From: Clostridiales bacterium
GTDB taxonomy: Bacteria > Bacillota > Clostridia > Christensenellales > Aristaeellaceae
Assembly (NCBI GenBank): GCA_015056315.1
Contig: SVGN01000020.1
Span: 1-45,569 of the forward strand
Length of the DNA: 45,569 bases
Direction of reading: 5' to 3'
In this document: positions 31,909 through 39,974 of the stretch, piece after piece
Position numbering within the stretch: the first letter of the stretch is position 1
Layout of the letters: the number at the start of each line of letters is the position of its first letter
Translations under genes and position numbers: made by a program
The notes under the pieces: generated by a model
The model's database searches: none
Told to the model about the DNA's origin: nothing
What the model saw: only the letters and a program-made list of their open reading frames with translations

Positions 31909-33204
31909 TTATTTTGTTTTTTGGTGCTTGGCGACCAATTCTGCGTACCGCTGGGTAATGTTCTCCAGCAGTTGGTCGCAGGTCTGCTTATTAACGCCCT
32001 GGCTTGCCAGATAAGAGACCGGGATGCACTGGCCGCAGTATGCATGCACACGGCGGAACAGGCGGGGTTTGTCGGTAAGGTATACGGGCACCAAAGTAGC
32101 CTTGCTGCGAAGGGCGATGAGCGCAATGCCGCTTTCCAGTTCCTGCATAACGCCTTCCTTATGGCGGGTGCCCTCCGGGAACACGCCCAGCACGTTGCCA
32201 TCCTTGAGCACCTTCATGCAGGAGCGGATGGCAGCCATATCGGTGTTGTGGCGGTCTACGGCGATCATGCCCAGCTTATCGAAGAACCACTTCAGGATGG
32301 GGTTCTTGATCAGCTCCTTCTTGCCGAGGAAGCGCACATGGTAGCGCTTGTTGGCCATGGCAAGGTATACGGGATCCAGCATACTCAGGTGGTTGGAGAT
32401 CATAATGCAGGGCGCATCCTGCTGGGCATTCTCCAGATCGTGGAAGGTGACCGGGAAGAGCAGCTTCATCAGGAAAGCGACCACCGGCAGACCGTAGCGG
32501 TACAGAGGCAGATAGGTCCCCTTCTTTTCCAACTTTTCGCCCTTGCGCATCTTTACCCGCAGCAGGATGTTATCGATCACCTGCTGCTGGTTCATATCGG
32601 TAGAATCAACGACCTGTGCATCATCGGCCACACGGAGGGGATCCACCTCGCGGTTCATATCCTGCTCATCGCGGGCGATCACATCGGCGAGCACCGCCTC
32701 GAAGGTGGTCTCCTGACCCTTGCGGATCAGCTCGTCGTAGCGGCGCTGGGCGCGGGCTTCGGGAGCGGCGGTCAGGTAGATCTTGAGCCAGGCATCGGGC
32801 AGCACAACGGTGCCGATGTCGCGGCCATCCAGCAGCACATCCTGCTTTTTGGCAAGCTCCTGCTGGCTGGCTACCATAGCCTTGCGCACCGCCGCATAGC
32901 GGGATACGCTGCTGGCAGCCATGCTCACCTCCGGCGTACGGATGAGACCGGTAACATCCTGCCCTGCAATGGAGGTGCGCTGGGCACCGTCTACATAAGC
33001 CACCTCGGGCATGGCCTTCTGGGTAAGCGCGGATACCGCCTGCTCATCGTCCAGCGGCACGCCCTGCTGAAGAGCATACCAGGCAAAAGCGCGGTACATG
33101 GCTCCGGTATCCAGATGCAGAATGCCAAGAGCTTTGGCTACGCCGTCTGCCACGGTGCTTTTTCCCGCACCAACGGGACCATCCATTGCGATGCTGATGT
33201 ACAT
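31909..33204 (-). CDS. cmk: Cytidylate kinase fused to 1-acyl-glycerol-3-phosphate acyltransferase
   Basis: A 431-residue fusion. Residues 1-220 are CMP kinase: the P-loop GPVGAGKS (9-16), LDTGAMYRA, and LDGRDIGTVVLPDAWLKIYLTA; it phosphorylates CMP and dCMP for nucleotide synthesis. Residues about 240-431 are PlsC, with the acyltransferase motif NHLSMLD (271-277; H and D) and VFPEGTR (about 341-347); it acylates lysophosphatidic acid to phosphatidic acid. The start at 33204 gives the standard Cmk N-terminus (MYISIAMDGPVG); the longer frame has no support. The gene precedes ispH-rpsA, matching the usual cmk-plsC-ispH neighbourhood of Firmicutes, here condensed. A terminator and a structured leader lie upstream. 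Confidence 0.95.
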   Translation of the reverse strand: MYISIAMDGPVGAGKSTVADGVAKALGILHLDTGAMYRAFAWYALQQGVPLDDEQAVSALTQKAMPEVAYVDGAQRTSIAGQDVTGLIRTPEVSMAASSVSRYAAVRKAMVASQQELAKKQDVLLDGRDIGTVVLPDAWLKIYLTAAPEARAQRRYDELIRKGQETTFEAVLADVIARDEQDMNREVDPLRVADDAQVVDSTDMNQQQVIDNILLRVKMRKGEKLEKKGTYLPLYRYGLPVVAFLMKLLFPVTFHDLENAQQDAPCIMISNHLSMLDPVYLAMANKRYHVRFLGKKELIKNPILKWFFDKLGMIAVDRHNTDMAAIRSCMKVLKDGNVLGVFPEGTRHKEGVMQELESGIALIALRSKATLVPVYLTDKPRLFRRVHAYCGQCIPVSYLASQGVNKQTCDQLLENITQRYAELVAKHQKTK

Positions 33205-33221
33205 ACGTTTCTTCTTTCCTT

Positions 33222-33451
33222 TCAAAAAAAGACTTTCGGCTAACTGCCGAAAGCCTTCTGCAAGCCCCAAAGTGCCGCTGCACCCCATTTTTTCACCCGC
33301 TATGTAAAGCAGGCCGGTGCTCTATCGCCGCCTTCTGCCTTCCCCTGGCACGAGATCTCGCGGGGGCATGGCATCCAACGGAACGAACGCGAGCTCCGTT
33401 TTGTGAAATGTGGGTAAAAATAGGATACTGGCGCACACTTCAGGTAACCAT
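33222..33451 (-). ncRNA. Candidate structured RNA or attenuator leader ahead of cmk-plsC
   Basis: This holds most of the 326-bp gene-free gap between cmk and nadR. A perfect TTGACA-17-TATAAT promoter (33458-33486) starts RNA near 33451, and a hairpin with T7 (33224-33253) ends it after about 228 nt, only 20 bp before the cmk start. In between I can pair, by hand, ACCCACAUUUCAC (33403-33415) with GUGAAAAAAUGGGGU (33282-33296), a hairpin with a CCCC/GGGG stem (33337-33373), and further short stems. I do not recognise a known RNA family (no T-box GGUGGUACCGCG, no SRP, 6S or RNase P core). It could be a free ncRNA, or an attenuation leader of cmk-plsC. No homology was tested. Confidence 0.5.
33224..33253 (-). 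terminator. Intrinsic terminator just upstream of the cmk start
   Basis: CTTTCGGC (33233-33240) pairs with GCCGAAAG (33246-33253) and is followed on minus by seven Ts (33224-33230), about 20 bp before the cmk ATG. It either ends the structured RNA or controls entry into cmk-plsC. Confidence 0.75.
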
Positions 33452-33457
33452 GCATGT

Positions 33458-33486
33458 ATTATAGAGCGAAAGCATTGCCCTGTCAA
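33458..33486 (-). promoter_or_regulatory. Perfect sigma-A promoter ahead of the structured leader
   Basis: Minus-strand TTGACA (33481-33486), exactly 17 bp, TATAAT (33458-33463). It is one of the strongest promoters in the window and lies 44 bp downstream of the nadR stop. Confidence 0.88.
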
Positions 33487-33530
33487 GTGGCGAAAAGGCA
33501 GCAATACCGATGAAATAACTTCCTTTTGCC

Positions 33531-34574
33531 TCAGGGACGGATGCCGGTGAGCAGTTCATCCACCAGCTGGATGGCCTGAGAGAGGCGCTGGTTGTAATCG
33601 CCGCCCACGATAACGATCTTATCGCCGAAGCCATGTTCCTTGTACATATTCAAAAGCCGGTCGTTGAGCTCCATGCGCTTGCGCTGGTCGCCGTTGAGGC
33701 GCTGGCCGTCTGCCACCCATTTTACATCCGGCAGGAGGTAAATAAGCCGGTCGTAACGGGTGTGGTCGATATACTTCTGCACCAGCTCGTTGCGGTGGCC
33801 CATGTACAGCTCGCTGAAATAATCGGTATAGGTGGCATCGGTATCAAAGAAGCAGACCTTGTTGCAGGCGCGCAGGGCGTGGTAATCCTGCTCGTACTGC
33901 AGATGAGCGATGCGGCTGAAGTCCTCATCGGTGTAGATGGTCTCGTCGTTGCCGAGAAACTCCCGGGCATAGTAACGGCCTACCTCCTCCGACCAGGAGG
34001 TGTTGTACAGCTTGGCAAGGCACTTGGTAAGGGTGGTCTTGCCGCAGCTCTCCGTACCGGCAATGAGCACCTTCTTGGAAAAGAAGGGGCGGGCCGCACC
34101 GAGGATGTAGTGCCAGTTGCCCAGAATATTGCTGCGGATATCGGTCGCCGAGATGGGATAGCGGGTGCGGGCTGGGTCGAACAGTTCCACGGTAGCCTCG
34201 GGGAAATAGGTGGCCAGGGTATCGCCGTACTCCATATCACCTACGAAGAACGCGTCGATGGGTTCGGGCACCACTTCCCGCATGCGCTTGGACCACAGAT
34301 CCCAACCGGCGGGGTAGACAGGGATATCGGTCTCATCCAGCACACGGACGCTGATGTGATCCATATCCTGCAGCTGCTGGGAGATCCACTGCTTGCGCAG
34401 GCGGTAGGAGATCTCCGGGATACCTGCCTCCTTGCAGATCTCCCGGGTCTGATTGGCATTATCGGAAATGACCACCACCAGATGCTTGCATTTGGTGGAA
34501 GCCTCGATCATTTGATACAGGTGACCGCGGTGAGGCGGCAGGAACCGTCCGAAGTAAACACCGAGCTGATACAT
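33531..34574 (-). CDS. nadR: NadR-type NMN adenylyltransferase / ribosylnicotinamide kinase
   Basis: A 347-residue bifunctional protein. The N-terminal nucleotidyltransferase has GRFLPPHRGH (HxGH) and the RYPISATDIRSN motif; the C-terminal kinase has the P-loop AGTESCGKTT near residue 175 and a DTDATYTDYFS-type motif. Such proteins convert nicotinamide riboside to NMN and NMN to NAD. The E. coli version also has a DNA-binding helix-turn-helix at the N-terminus, which is missing here, so this one is enzymatic only. The start at 34574 (MYQLGVYFGRF) has AAGGAGGAAAC 10 nt upstream. It stands alone; no pnuC transporter is nearby. Confidence 0.9.
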   Translation of the reverse strand: MYQLGVYFGRFLPPHRGHLYQMIEASTKCKHLVVVISDNANQTREICKEAGIPEISYRLRKQWISQQLQDMDHISVRVLDETDIPVYPAGWDLWSKRMREVVPEPIDAFFVGDMEYGDTLATYFPEATVELFDPARTRYPISATDIRSNILGNWHYILGAARPFFSKKVLIAGTESCGKTTLTKCLAKLYNTSWSEEVGRYYAREFLGNDETIYTDEDFSRIAHLQYEQDYHALRACNKVCFFDTDATYTDYFSELYMGHRNELVQKYIDHTRYDRLIYLLPDVKWVADGQRLNGDQRKRMELNDRLLNMYKEHGFGDKIVIVGGDYNQRLSQAIQLVDELLTGIRP

Positions 34575-34679
34575 GGGCCCGTTTCCTCCTTGGTATTTCA
34601 TTAACCGAATTAATTCTACAGTGTCTGTATGCTTTCCTGCCCCGCAGAGGCTTGTTAATTCTTTGTCAGAAAACGGATG

Positions 34680-35702
34680 TTACCAAAGCTTTTCCACTGT
34701 AACGCCGGTAAAGTAGTGCCCAATGATCTCCGCAGCATTTTTGCCCGCTTCTGCCAGCCCATATGCGCCCCACTGACTCATACCGACACCGTGGCCGTAG
34801 CCCTTGCCCTCCATGACCACCTGCCCGTTTTGCACCTTGAGGGAGGTAAGCAGGGTGGAGCGCATCTTGGTGCTGCCAAGGGCGATGCGCAGCTCTGCCG
34901 CACCCACCGCAGCATCACCGAAACGGATGGTTTTGGCGCGCCCGCCCTCCCCTCTCTCGGCTACCGAGATGCGGGTATCGCCGGAGATGCTCTCTTCCGC
35001 GCCAAGGCTGCGCAAGGCCTCCTCCACCTCTGATACAGGAAACGAGGCCTCCCAGCGTTTGGCATCCTTCAGGGCCTGGGCATCCTTTTCGTTTTTGACG
35101 TTCTCCGGTTCGTTGCCCTGTACCACGGCGGTATAGGCAGGCTCTGCCTCGTTCCAACCAAGGCCTGTGACCGCCCGTTCGGTAGTGCCGCCGCTATGTG
35201 CATGGAACCAGGCATAGGGCAACCTGCCATCTGCGGTGAGTACCTGGCCTTTGGTGGCATTGACCGCTTCCCGGATCCTGTCGTTGACCGCATCGGGATC
35301 GTATGCCTGCGCCTCCTCGATATCAGTAGAGATATCCGCATCCGGGTACTTGCTTTCTTTTTCCTCCACGAATTTCAGCACGAAGGTACGGGCGAGGATC
35401 GCTTGCGCCTTCAGCGCTTCCAAGGGCCAATCGTTTTTCATTTCCCCTGCCAGCACGCCCTCCACATAGGTTTCCAGATCTACCTTCTCCACGGCTTCCT
35501 TTTCTACAACATAGACCCGGAGCACGGGTGAACCGTCTTCCCCGAACTTAAGTTTCTCCTCCGGCCATTGTACTGCCGCTTTCATCGCGGTGCCTGTAGG
35601 CCGCGGTGCGGGTTCCGTGGTCTCTGCTGTGGTGGTGCAGCTTTGCAGGCAAAGGCTCAGCGCGCAGATCGCTGCTGCCAAAGCCACTTTTCTTCTTTGC
35701 AT
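34680..35702 (-). CDS. SpoIID/LytB-domain lipoprotein
   Basis: A 340-residue protein with a signal peptide and lipobox (ALSLCLQSC), then a SpoIID domain: VYVVEKEAVEKVDLETYVEGVLAGEMKNDWPLEALKAQAILARTF holds the family's catalytic glutamate region, WFHAHSGGTTE the metal-binding histidines, and GYGHGVGMSQWGAYGLA the C-terminal signature. SpoIID is a lytic transglycosylase that removes glycan from peptidoglycan during engulfment; LytB-type members act outside sporulation. Being a lipoprotein and not a single-pass protein, this may be a vegetative or cortex paralogue. The start at 35702 follows GAGGAGGGG, itself inside a hairpin (35709-35744). It follows the M16 gene. Confidence 0.85.
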   Translation of the reverse strand: MQRRKVALAAAICALSLCLQSCTTTAETTEPAPRPTGTAMKAAVQWPEEKLKFGEDGSPVLRVYVVEKEAVEKVDLETYVEGVLAGEMKNDWPLEALKAQAILARTFVLKFVEEKESKYPDADISTDIEEAQAYDPDAVNDRIREAVNATKGQVLTADGRLPYAWFHAHSGGTTERAVTGLGWNEAEPAYTAVVQGNEPENVKNEKDAQALKDAKRWEASFPVSEVEEALRSLGAEESISGDTRISVAERGEGGRAKTIRFGDAAVGAAELRIALGSTKMRSTLLTSLKVQNGQVVMEGKGYGHGVGMSQWGAYGLAEAGKNAAEIIGHYFTGVTVEKLW

Positions 35703-35703
35703 C

Positions 35704-35744
35704 AAAAACCCCTCCTCACAGGCTATGATGCCCGCAGGGAGGGG
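35704..35744 (-). terminator. Terminator-like hairpin that sequesters the SpoIID-like ribosome-binding site
   Basis: On minus CCCCTCC (35738-35744 complement) pairs with GGAGGGG (35709-35715 complement), enclosing a small GGC/GCC stem, and TTTTT (35704-35708) leads straight to the ATG at 35702. The pairing covers the Shine-Dalgarno. It may end M16 transcription, or gate translation of the gene. Confidence 0.6.
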
Positions 35745-35809
35745 TCGAAAACATACAAATGCTGGTCGAGCTTCCTGAAAAGCCGCTTGCGCAGTGCCGC
35801 TTACAGCGG

Positions 35810-37075
35810 TCAGATGCCTTTGGCGGGTGTGCCCTCCACCAGCTTGATGCATTCCTCGGCATTGCTGCCCACAAAGGCTGCGCTGGGCTCGGCAGACAGG
35901 ATGCGGCGGGCCACCTCCATCACTCTTTCGGGGGTTACGGCATCGATCTTGGCCAGTGCTTCCTCGGGGGTGCGCATGCGTCCATGCAGCAGCATGCCGC
36001 GGCCGATGGACTGCATACGGCCGCTGGAGCTTTCCAGCCCCAGCACAAAGCCGCCCCGCAGCTGCGCCTTGGCGCTGGCGAACTCTTTCTCGGAGATAGG
36101 GTTCTTCAGGAAGAGCCGAAGCTGCTCCTGGATCTCTCGGAGCACGGTCTCGCCGTTGGCGGGGGTGGTGCCTGCGTACACATTGAACACGCCCGCATTC
36201 TGGTAGCTGCTGGAGTAGGTGTACACACTGTAGGCCATGCCCAGCTCCTCACGGATGCGCTGGAACAGGCGGCTGCTCATACCGCCGCCAATGGCATTGT
36301 TGAACACTGCAAGAGGGTAGATATCGTCGGTATCCGCACCGATGCCGGGGAAGCCCAGACAGAGATGCAGCTGCTCGGTATCCTTCTTCTTGAAGACCCT
36401 CTCATGGATGTAGCCCTGCTCCTGAGCGGGGGCTTCCTCACCATCCGGGTTGGGGAACACATCAAAGTACTGCTTGGCCAAAGCTACGAAGGCATCCCAA
36501 TCGTAATTACCCGCAATGGACAGCACCATGTTCCGTGCCACGTAATGCTTGCGCCAGTAGGCCAGAAGATCGTCCCGGGTATAGGAACGGATGCTGCTGC
36601 CGGGGCCAAGGATGGGGCGGCTCAGGCTGCCATCGAACTGAGCGGCTGCCAGCATTTCGTGCACCAGATCCTCGGGGGTATCCTCCACCATGGCGATCTC
36701 TTCCAGAATAACGCCCCGCTCCTTGTTCAGTTCCTTCTCATCGAAGGTGGGGCGCAAAGCCAGGTCCGCAAGGATATCCACCGCCAGGCGCAGATCCTCG
36801 TCGATCACCTTGGCATAGTAGCAGGTGCATTCCTTGCCGGTAAAGGCATTCAGCTGCCCGCCCACCATGTCCATCTCCTCGGCGATACCCCGGGCGGAAC
36901 GGCTGGCGGTACCTTTGAACACCATGTGCTCAATAAAGTGGGAAAGGCCGTTTTCGGCAAGGCTTTCGTTCCGGCTGCCCACCTTGACCCATACGCCCAC
37001 CGTGCAGCTGCGCACATGGGTCAGCTTTTCGCCTACTACCCGGAGGCCGTTGGGAAGAATGATCTGATCAAACAT
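35810..37075 (-). CDS. M16 family zinc peptidase (processing-peptidase-like)
   Basis: A 421-residue M16 peptidase. The inverted zinc motif HFIEH is at 46-50 with the third ligand in the RGVILEEIAMVEDTP stretch; the second half has YIHERVFKKKDTEQLHLCLGFPG and the NAIGGGMSSRLFQRIREELGMAYSVYTY signature shared by M16B processing peptidases. Members degrade or process small proteins in the cytosol; the neighbour position after pnp is the usual one in Firmicutes (ymxG/mlpA). AAAGGAAAACC precedes the ATG. Confidence 0.93.
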   Translation of the reverse strand: MFDQIILPNGLRVVGEKLTHVRSCTVGVWVKVGSRNESLAENGLSHFIEHMVFKGTASRSARGIAEEMDMVGGQLNAFTGKECTCYYAKVIDEDLRLAVDILADLALRPTFDEKELNKERGVILEEIAMVEDTPEDLVHEMLAAAQFDGSLSRPILGPGSSIRSYTRDDLLAYWRKHYVARNMVLSIAGNYDWDAFVALAKQYFDVFPNPDGEEAPAQEQGYIHERVFKKKDTEQLHLCLGFPGIGADTDDIYPLAVFNNAIGGGMSSRLFQRIREELGMAYSVYTYSSSYQNAGVFNVYAGTTPANGETVLREIQEQLRLFLKNPISEKEFASAKAQLRGGFVLGLESSSGRMQSIGRGMLLHGRMRTPEEALAKIDAVTPERVMEVARRILSAEPSAAFVGSNAEECIKLVEGTPAKGI

Positions 37076-37168
37076 GCTTGGTTTTCCTTTCCTGCCACGA
37101 AAGCAGAAGCCGCCGGGCGAGGCGCGGAGCCTCGCCAGCGGCGGCTGTGGTTACTTGGTTGTTACCGA

Positions 37169-39346
37169 TCAGGTGCGGTCGTTGCCGCCGAAGGGACGAC
37201 CATCCCGACGGGGAGGACGGCTGCGGCGCTCGCCGCCGTTGCGGTTGCCTTCGGAAGCAGCGGGATAGGTGATGTCGTTACGGATCAGGTTGACGCGGCC
37301 CTGAGAGTCGATCTCGTTGACCTTGACTTCGATCTCATCGCCGATGTTCATCACATCTTCCACCTTCTCCACGCGGTGGTCGGCCATCTTGCTGATGTGC
37401 AGCATGCCGTCCTTGCCGGGGGTCAGCTCGATGAAGGCACCAAAGTTCATGATGCGCACAACCTTGCCCAGATATACATCGCCAACTTCAACATCCTTGG
37501 CGATGCCCTCGATGATGCGGCGGGCCTTGGTGGCAGCAGCCTCGTCGGGGGTGGCGATGTAGACGCGGCCATCGTCTTCGATGTCGATCTTCACGCCGGT
37601 CTCGGCAATGATCTTGTTGATCATCTTTCCGCCAGGCCCAATGACCTCACGGATCTTTTCGGGGTTGATGGTGAAGCGGATGATCTTGGGAGCGTACTTG
37701 CTCAGGTGCTCACGGGGCTGGCCCAGGGTATCCAGCATGATCTTGAGGATATGCAGACGGCCCTGCAGAGCCTGGCCAAGAGCCTTCTCCAGAATGTTGC
37801 GGTCGATACCGGCGATCTTGATATCCATCTGGATAGCGGTGATGCCCTTAACGGTACCGGCAACCTTGAAGTCCATATCGCCGAGGAAGTCTTCCAGGCC
37901 CTGGATGTCGGTCAGAACGGCCACATTGCCGCTCTCGGCATCCTTGATCAGACCCATGGCCACACCGGCTACAGGAGCCTTGATCGGCACACCGGCATCC
38001 ATCAGGCTGAGCGTGCTGCCGCAAACGGAAGCCATAGAGCTGGAGCCGTTGGAAGACAGGATCTCGCTGACCAGACGCAGCGCGTAGGGGAACTCATCCT
38101 CGCCGGGAACCACAGGCAGCAGAGCACGCTCGGCCAGAGCGCCGTGGCCGATCTCGCGGCGGCCGGGGCTCTTCATGCGGCCGGCTTCGCCGGTGGCATA
38201 GGGAGGCATGTTGTAGTGGTGGATGTAGCGCTTGCTATCCTCGGTGCCCAGACCGTCCAGGATCTGCACATCGCTCATGGAGCCCAGGGTGGTAACGGTA
38301 AGAGCCTGGGTCTCGCCACGGGTGAAGATGGCGCTGCCGTGGGTGCGGGGCAGAACGCCTACTTCGCACCAGATGGGGCGCACGTCGGTCAGGCCGCGGC
38401 CATCGGGACGGATGCCCTGCTCCAGGATCTTCTTGCGCATGATCTCCTTCTTGAGGTAGTAGATCGCATCGGCGACCTCGCTCATGCGGCCTTCGAACTG
38501 CTCGGCGAAATGCTCGTTGCACTCAGCCTGTACCTGATCCTCGCGCTCCTTGCGTTCGTGACGGTCGGGCGTTTCGAACACCCAGCAGCACTTGTCATAT
38601 GCGAACTCACGAACAGCGGCCTTTACATCGTCGCCGGTGGTCACCAGCTGCACTTCGGCCTTTTCCTTGCCGATCTCGGCCTTGATCTGCTCGATGAAAG
38701 CAACGATCTTCTTGATCTCCTCATGGCCATACAGGATGGCGCTGAGCATGGTTTCTTCGGAAACCTCGTTGGCACCGGCTTCGACCATCAGCACGGCATC
38801 AGCGGTACCGCTGACGGTGAGGTGCATGCTGGACTTCTGCCGCTGCTCTTCGGTGGGGTTGATAACGAACTCGCCGTCGATGCAGCCAACGACAACGGTA
38901 CCGGTGGGGCCGCCCCACGGAATATCGCTCACGCTGAGGGCAGCGGAGGAACCGATCATGGCGGGGATCTCCGGGGGAATGTCCTTATCAACGCTCAGGC
39001 AGGTGGCAACGACCTGCACGTCGTTGCGCATGCCCTTGGGGAACAGGGGGCGCAGGGGGCGGTCGATCAGGCGGCAAGTGAGGGTGGCCTTCTCGGTGGG
39101 GCGGCCTTCACGCTTGATAAATCCGCCGGGGATCTTACCCACGGAATACTGCTTCTCCTCAAAGTCTACGCTCAGGGGGAAGAAATCCACACCTTCGCGA
39201 GCCTTTTCGCTCATGGTGGCGTTTACCATCACAACGGTATCGCCGTAGCGCACGAAAGCGGAGCCATTCGCCTGCTGCGCATACTTGCCAAACTCGATAG
39301 AAAGCGGACGACCCGCCAGTTCAGTAGAAAAAACCTTGTAATCCAT
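37169..39346 (-). CDS. pnp: Polyribonucleotide nucleotidyltransferase (PNPase)
   Basis: A 725-residue PNPase that degrades RNA 3'-5' by phosphorolysis and can add tails. Two RNase PH-like domains flank a helical domain; visible are [55 protein letters not shown] and MDIKIAGI. The KH motif IGPGGKMI and an S1 domain ([35 protein letters not shown]) follow, ending in an arginine-rich tail. It follows rpsO, the classical rpsO-pnp order. ATG at 39346 with AGGAGAAGGA. All domains appear intact. Confidence 0.97.
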   Translation of the reverse strand: MDYKVFSTELAGRPLSIEFGKYAQQANGSAFVRYGDTVVMVNATMSEKAREGVDFFPLSVDFEEKQYSVGKIPGGFIKREGRPTEKATLTCRLIDRPLRPLFPKGMRNDVQVVATCLSVDKDIPPEIPAMIGSSAALSVSDIPWGGPTGTVVVGCIDGEFVINPTEEQRQKSSMHLTVSGTADAVLMVEAGANEVSEETMLSAILYGHEEIKKIVAFIEQIKAEIGKEKAEVQLVTTGDDVKAAVREFAYDKCCWVFETPDRHERKEREDQVQAECNEHFAEQFEGRMSEVADAIYYLKKEIMRKKILEQGIRPDGRGLTDVRPIWCEVGVLPRTHGSAIFTRGETQALTVTTLGSMSDVQILDGLGTEDSKRYIHHYNMPPYATGEAGRMKSPGRREIGHGALAERALLPVVPGEDEFPYALRLVSEILSSNGSSSMASVCGSTLSLMDAGVPIKAPVAGVAMGLIKDAESGNVAVLTDIQGLEDFLGDMDFKVAGTVKGITAIQMDIKIAGIDRNILEKALGQALQGRLHILKIMLDTLGQPREHLSKYAPKIIRFTINPEKIREVIGPGGKMINKIIAETGVKIDIEDDGRVYIATPDEAAATKARRIIEGIAKDVEVGDVYLGKVVRIMNFGAFIELTPGKDGMLHISKMADHRVEKVEDVMNIGDEIEVKVNEIDSQGRVNLIRNDITYPAASEGNRNGGERRSRPPRRDGRPFGGNDRT

Positions 39347-39444
39347 TTCCTTCTCCTTCTTCTTCCATGCAGACAGACCTCATGCCTGCCGCAACTCCTC
39401 TGCCGCTATGCGGCTTGCCTCATATGCATGCGCATATGCTCAAG

Positions 39445-39486
39445 AAAAGGCCGCGCCTCAGTGGGTGAACCCGCATCGGCGCGGCC
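39445..39486 (-). terminator. Terminator between rpsO and pnp
   Basis: GGCCGCGCC (39449-39457) pairs with GGCGCGGCC (39478-39486), with an inner GGGT/ACCC pairing; on minus TTTTCTTG follows. It would partly separate rpsO from pnp, which still shows no clear own promoter. Confidence 0.72.
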
Positions 39487-39494
39487 ATTCTCAA

Positions 39495-39749
39495 TTACTT
39501 TCTGAGACCCAGCTGAGCGATCAGGTTACGATAGCCCTCGATGTCGGTCTTCTTGAGGTAATCCAGCAGACCACGGCGCTTACCAACCATGAGCAGCAGG
39601 CCGCGACGGCTGTGATGGTCCTTCTTGTTGATCTTGAGATGCTCGTTGAGGTGGTTGATGCGCTGGGTGAGCAGAGCGATCTGAACCTCGGGGGAACCGG
39701 TGTCACCTTCGTGACGGGCATAAGTCTTGATGATCTCGCACTTTTCCAT
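39495..39749 (-). CDS. rpsO: 30S ribosomal protein S15
   Basis: An 84-residue uS15: a helical protein binding 16S rRNA helices 20-22 in 30S assembly. Signature text is [49 protein letters not shown] and [12 protein letters not shown]. The frame extends further to 39872, but the ATG at 39749 with AAAGGAGGC upstream is the S15 start. It has its own promoter (39879-39907) and a structured 120-nt leader, suggesting S15 autoregulation. Confidence 0.97.
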   Translation of the reverse strand: MEKCEIIKTYARHEGDTGSPEVQIALLTQRINHLNEHLKINKKDHHSRRGLLLMVGKRRGLLDYLKKTDIEGYRNLIAQLGLRK

Positions 39750-39872
39750 TTGGGGTTGCCTCCTTTGATTGGTTACGGCTTTGCCGTACCGTTGGTAATC
39801 GCCGCATTCATAGCTTGCCGTTGGCTCTCGGACAGCTGCGGATGCGGTTCTCCTTTGGGTGCTTACGCACAC
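39750..39872 (-). promoter_or_regulatory. Candidate rpsO leader (S15 autoregulatory RNA)
   Basis: The roughly 120-nt leader can form a GGUG.../CACC hairpin at its start, an outer CCGCAU/AUGCGG stem, and a perfect UACGGC-AAA-GCCGUA hairpin (39774-39788) just before the AAAGGAGG. Firmicute S15 genes often carry leader RNAs bound by S15. Family membership was not tested. Confidence 0.4.
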
Positions 39873-39878
39873 CTGGAT

Positions 39879-39907
39879 ATTTTAGCACGTATCAGGTGGT
39901 TTGTAAA
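39879..39907 (-). promoter_or_regulatory. Sigma-A promoter of rpsO
   Basis: Minus-strand TTTACA (39902-39907), a 17-bp spacer and TGC-TAAAAT (extended -10, 39879-39884), in the ribF-rpsO gap. Confidence 0.72.
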
Positions 39908-39974
39908 CGGTTTTTCGCAACTTTTTTACTGTTTGGCGCGCCTTTTTTGCGATAGCTCACCGGGTCGGGAAAGC

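Noticed and set aside
33222-33451. Assignment of the cmk leader to 6S RNA, SRP RNA, RNase P or a T-box
   Set aside because: I looked for the conserved cores of these RNAs and did not find them; it is reported only as an unassigned structured RNA.
35759-39505. A 1,248-codon plus-strand open frame across the M16 and pnp genes
   Set aside because: It lies opposite two intact, conserved genes, has no ribosome-binding site at its start and a repetitive composition typical of an antisense shadow of GC-rich coding DNA.
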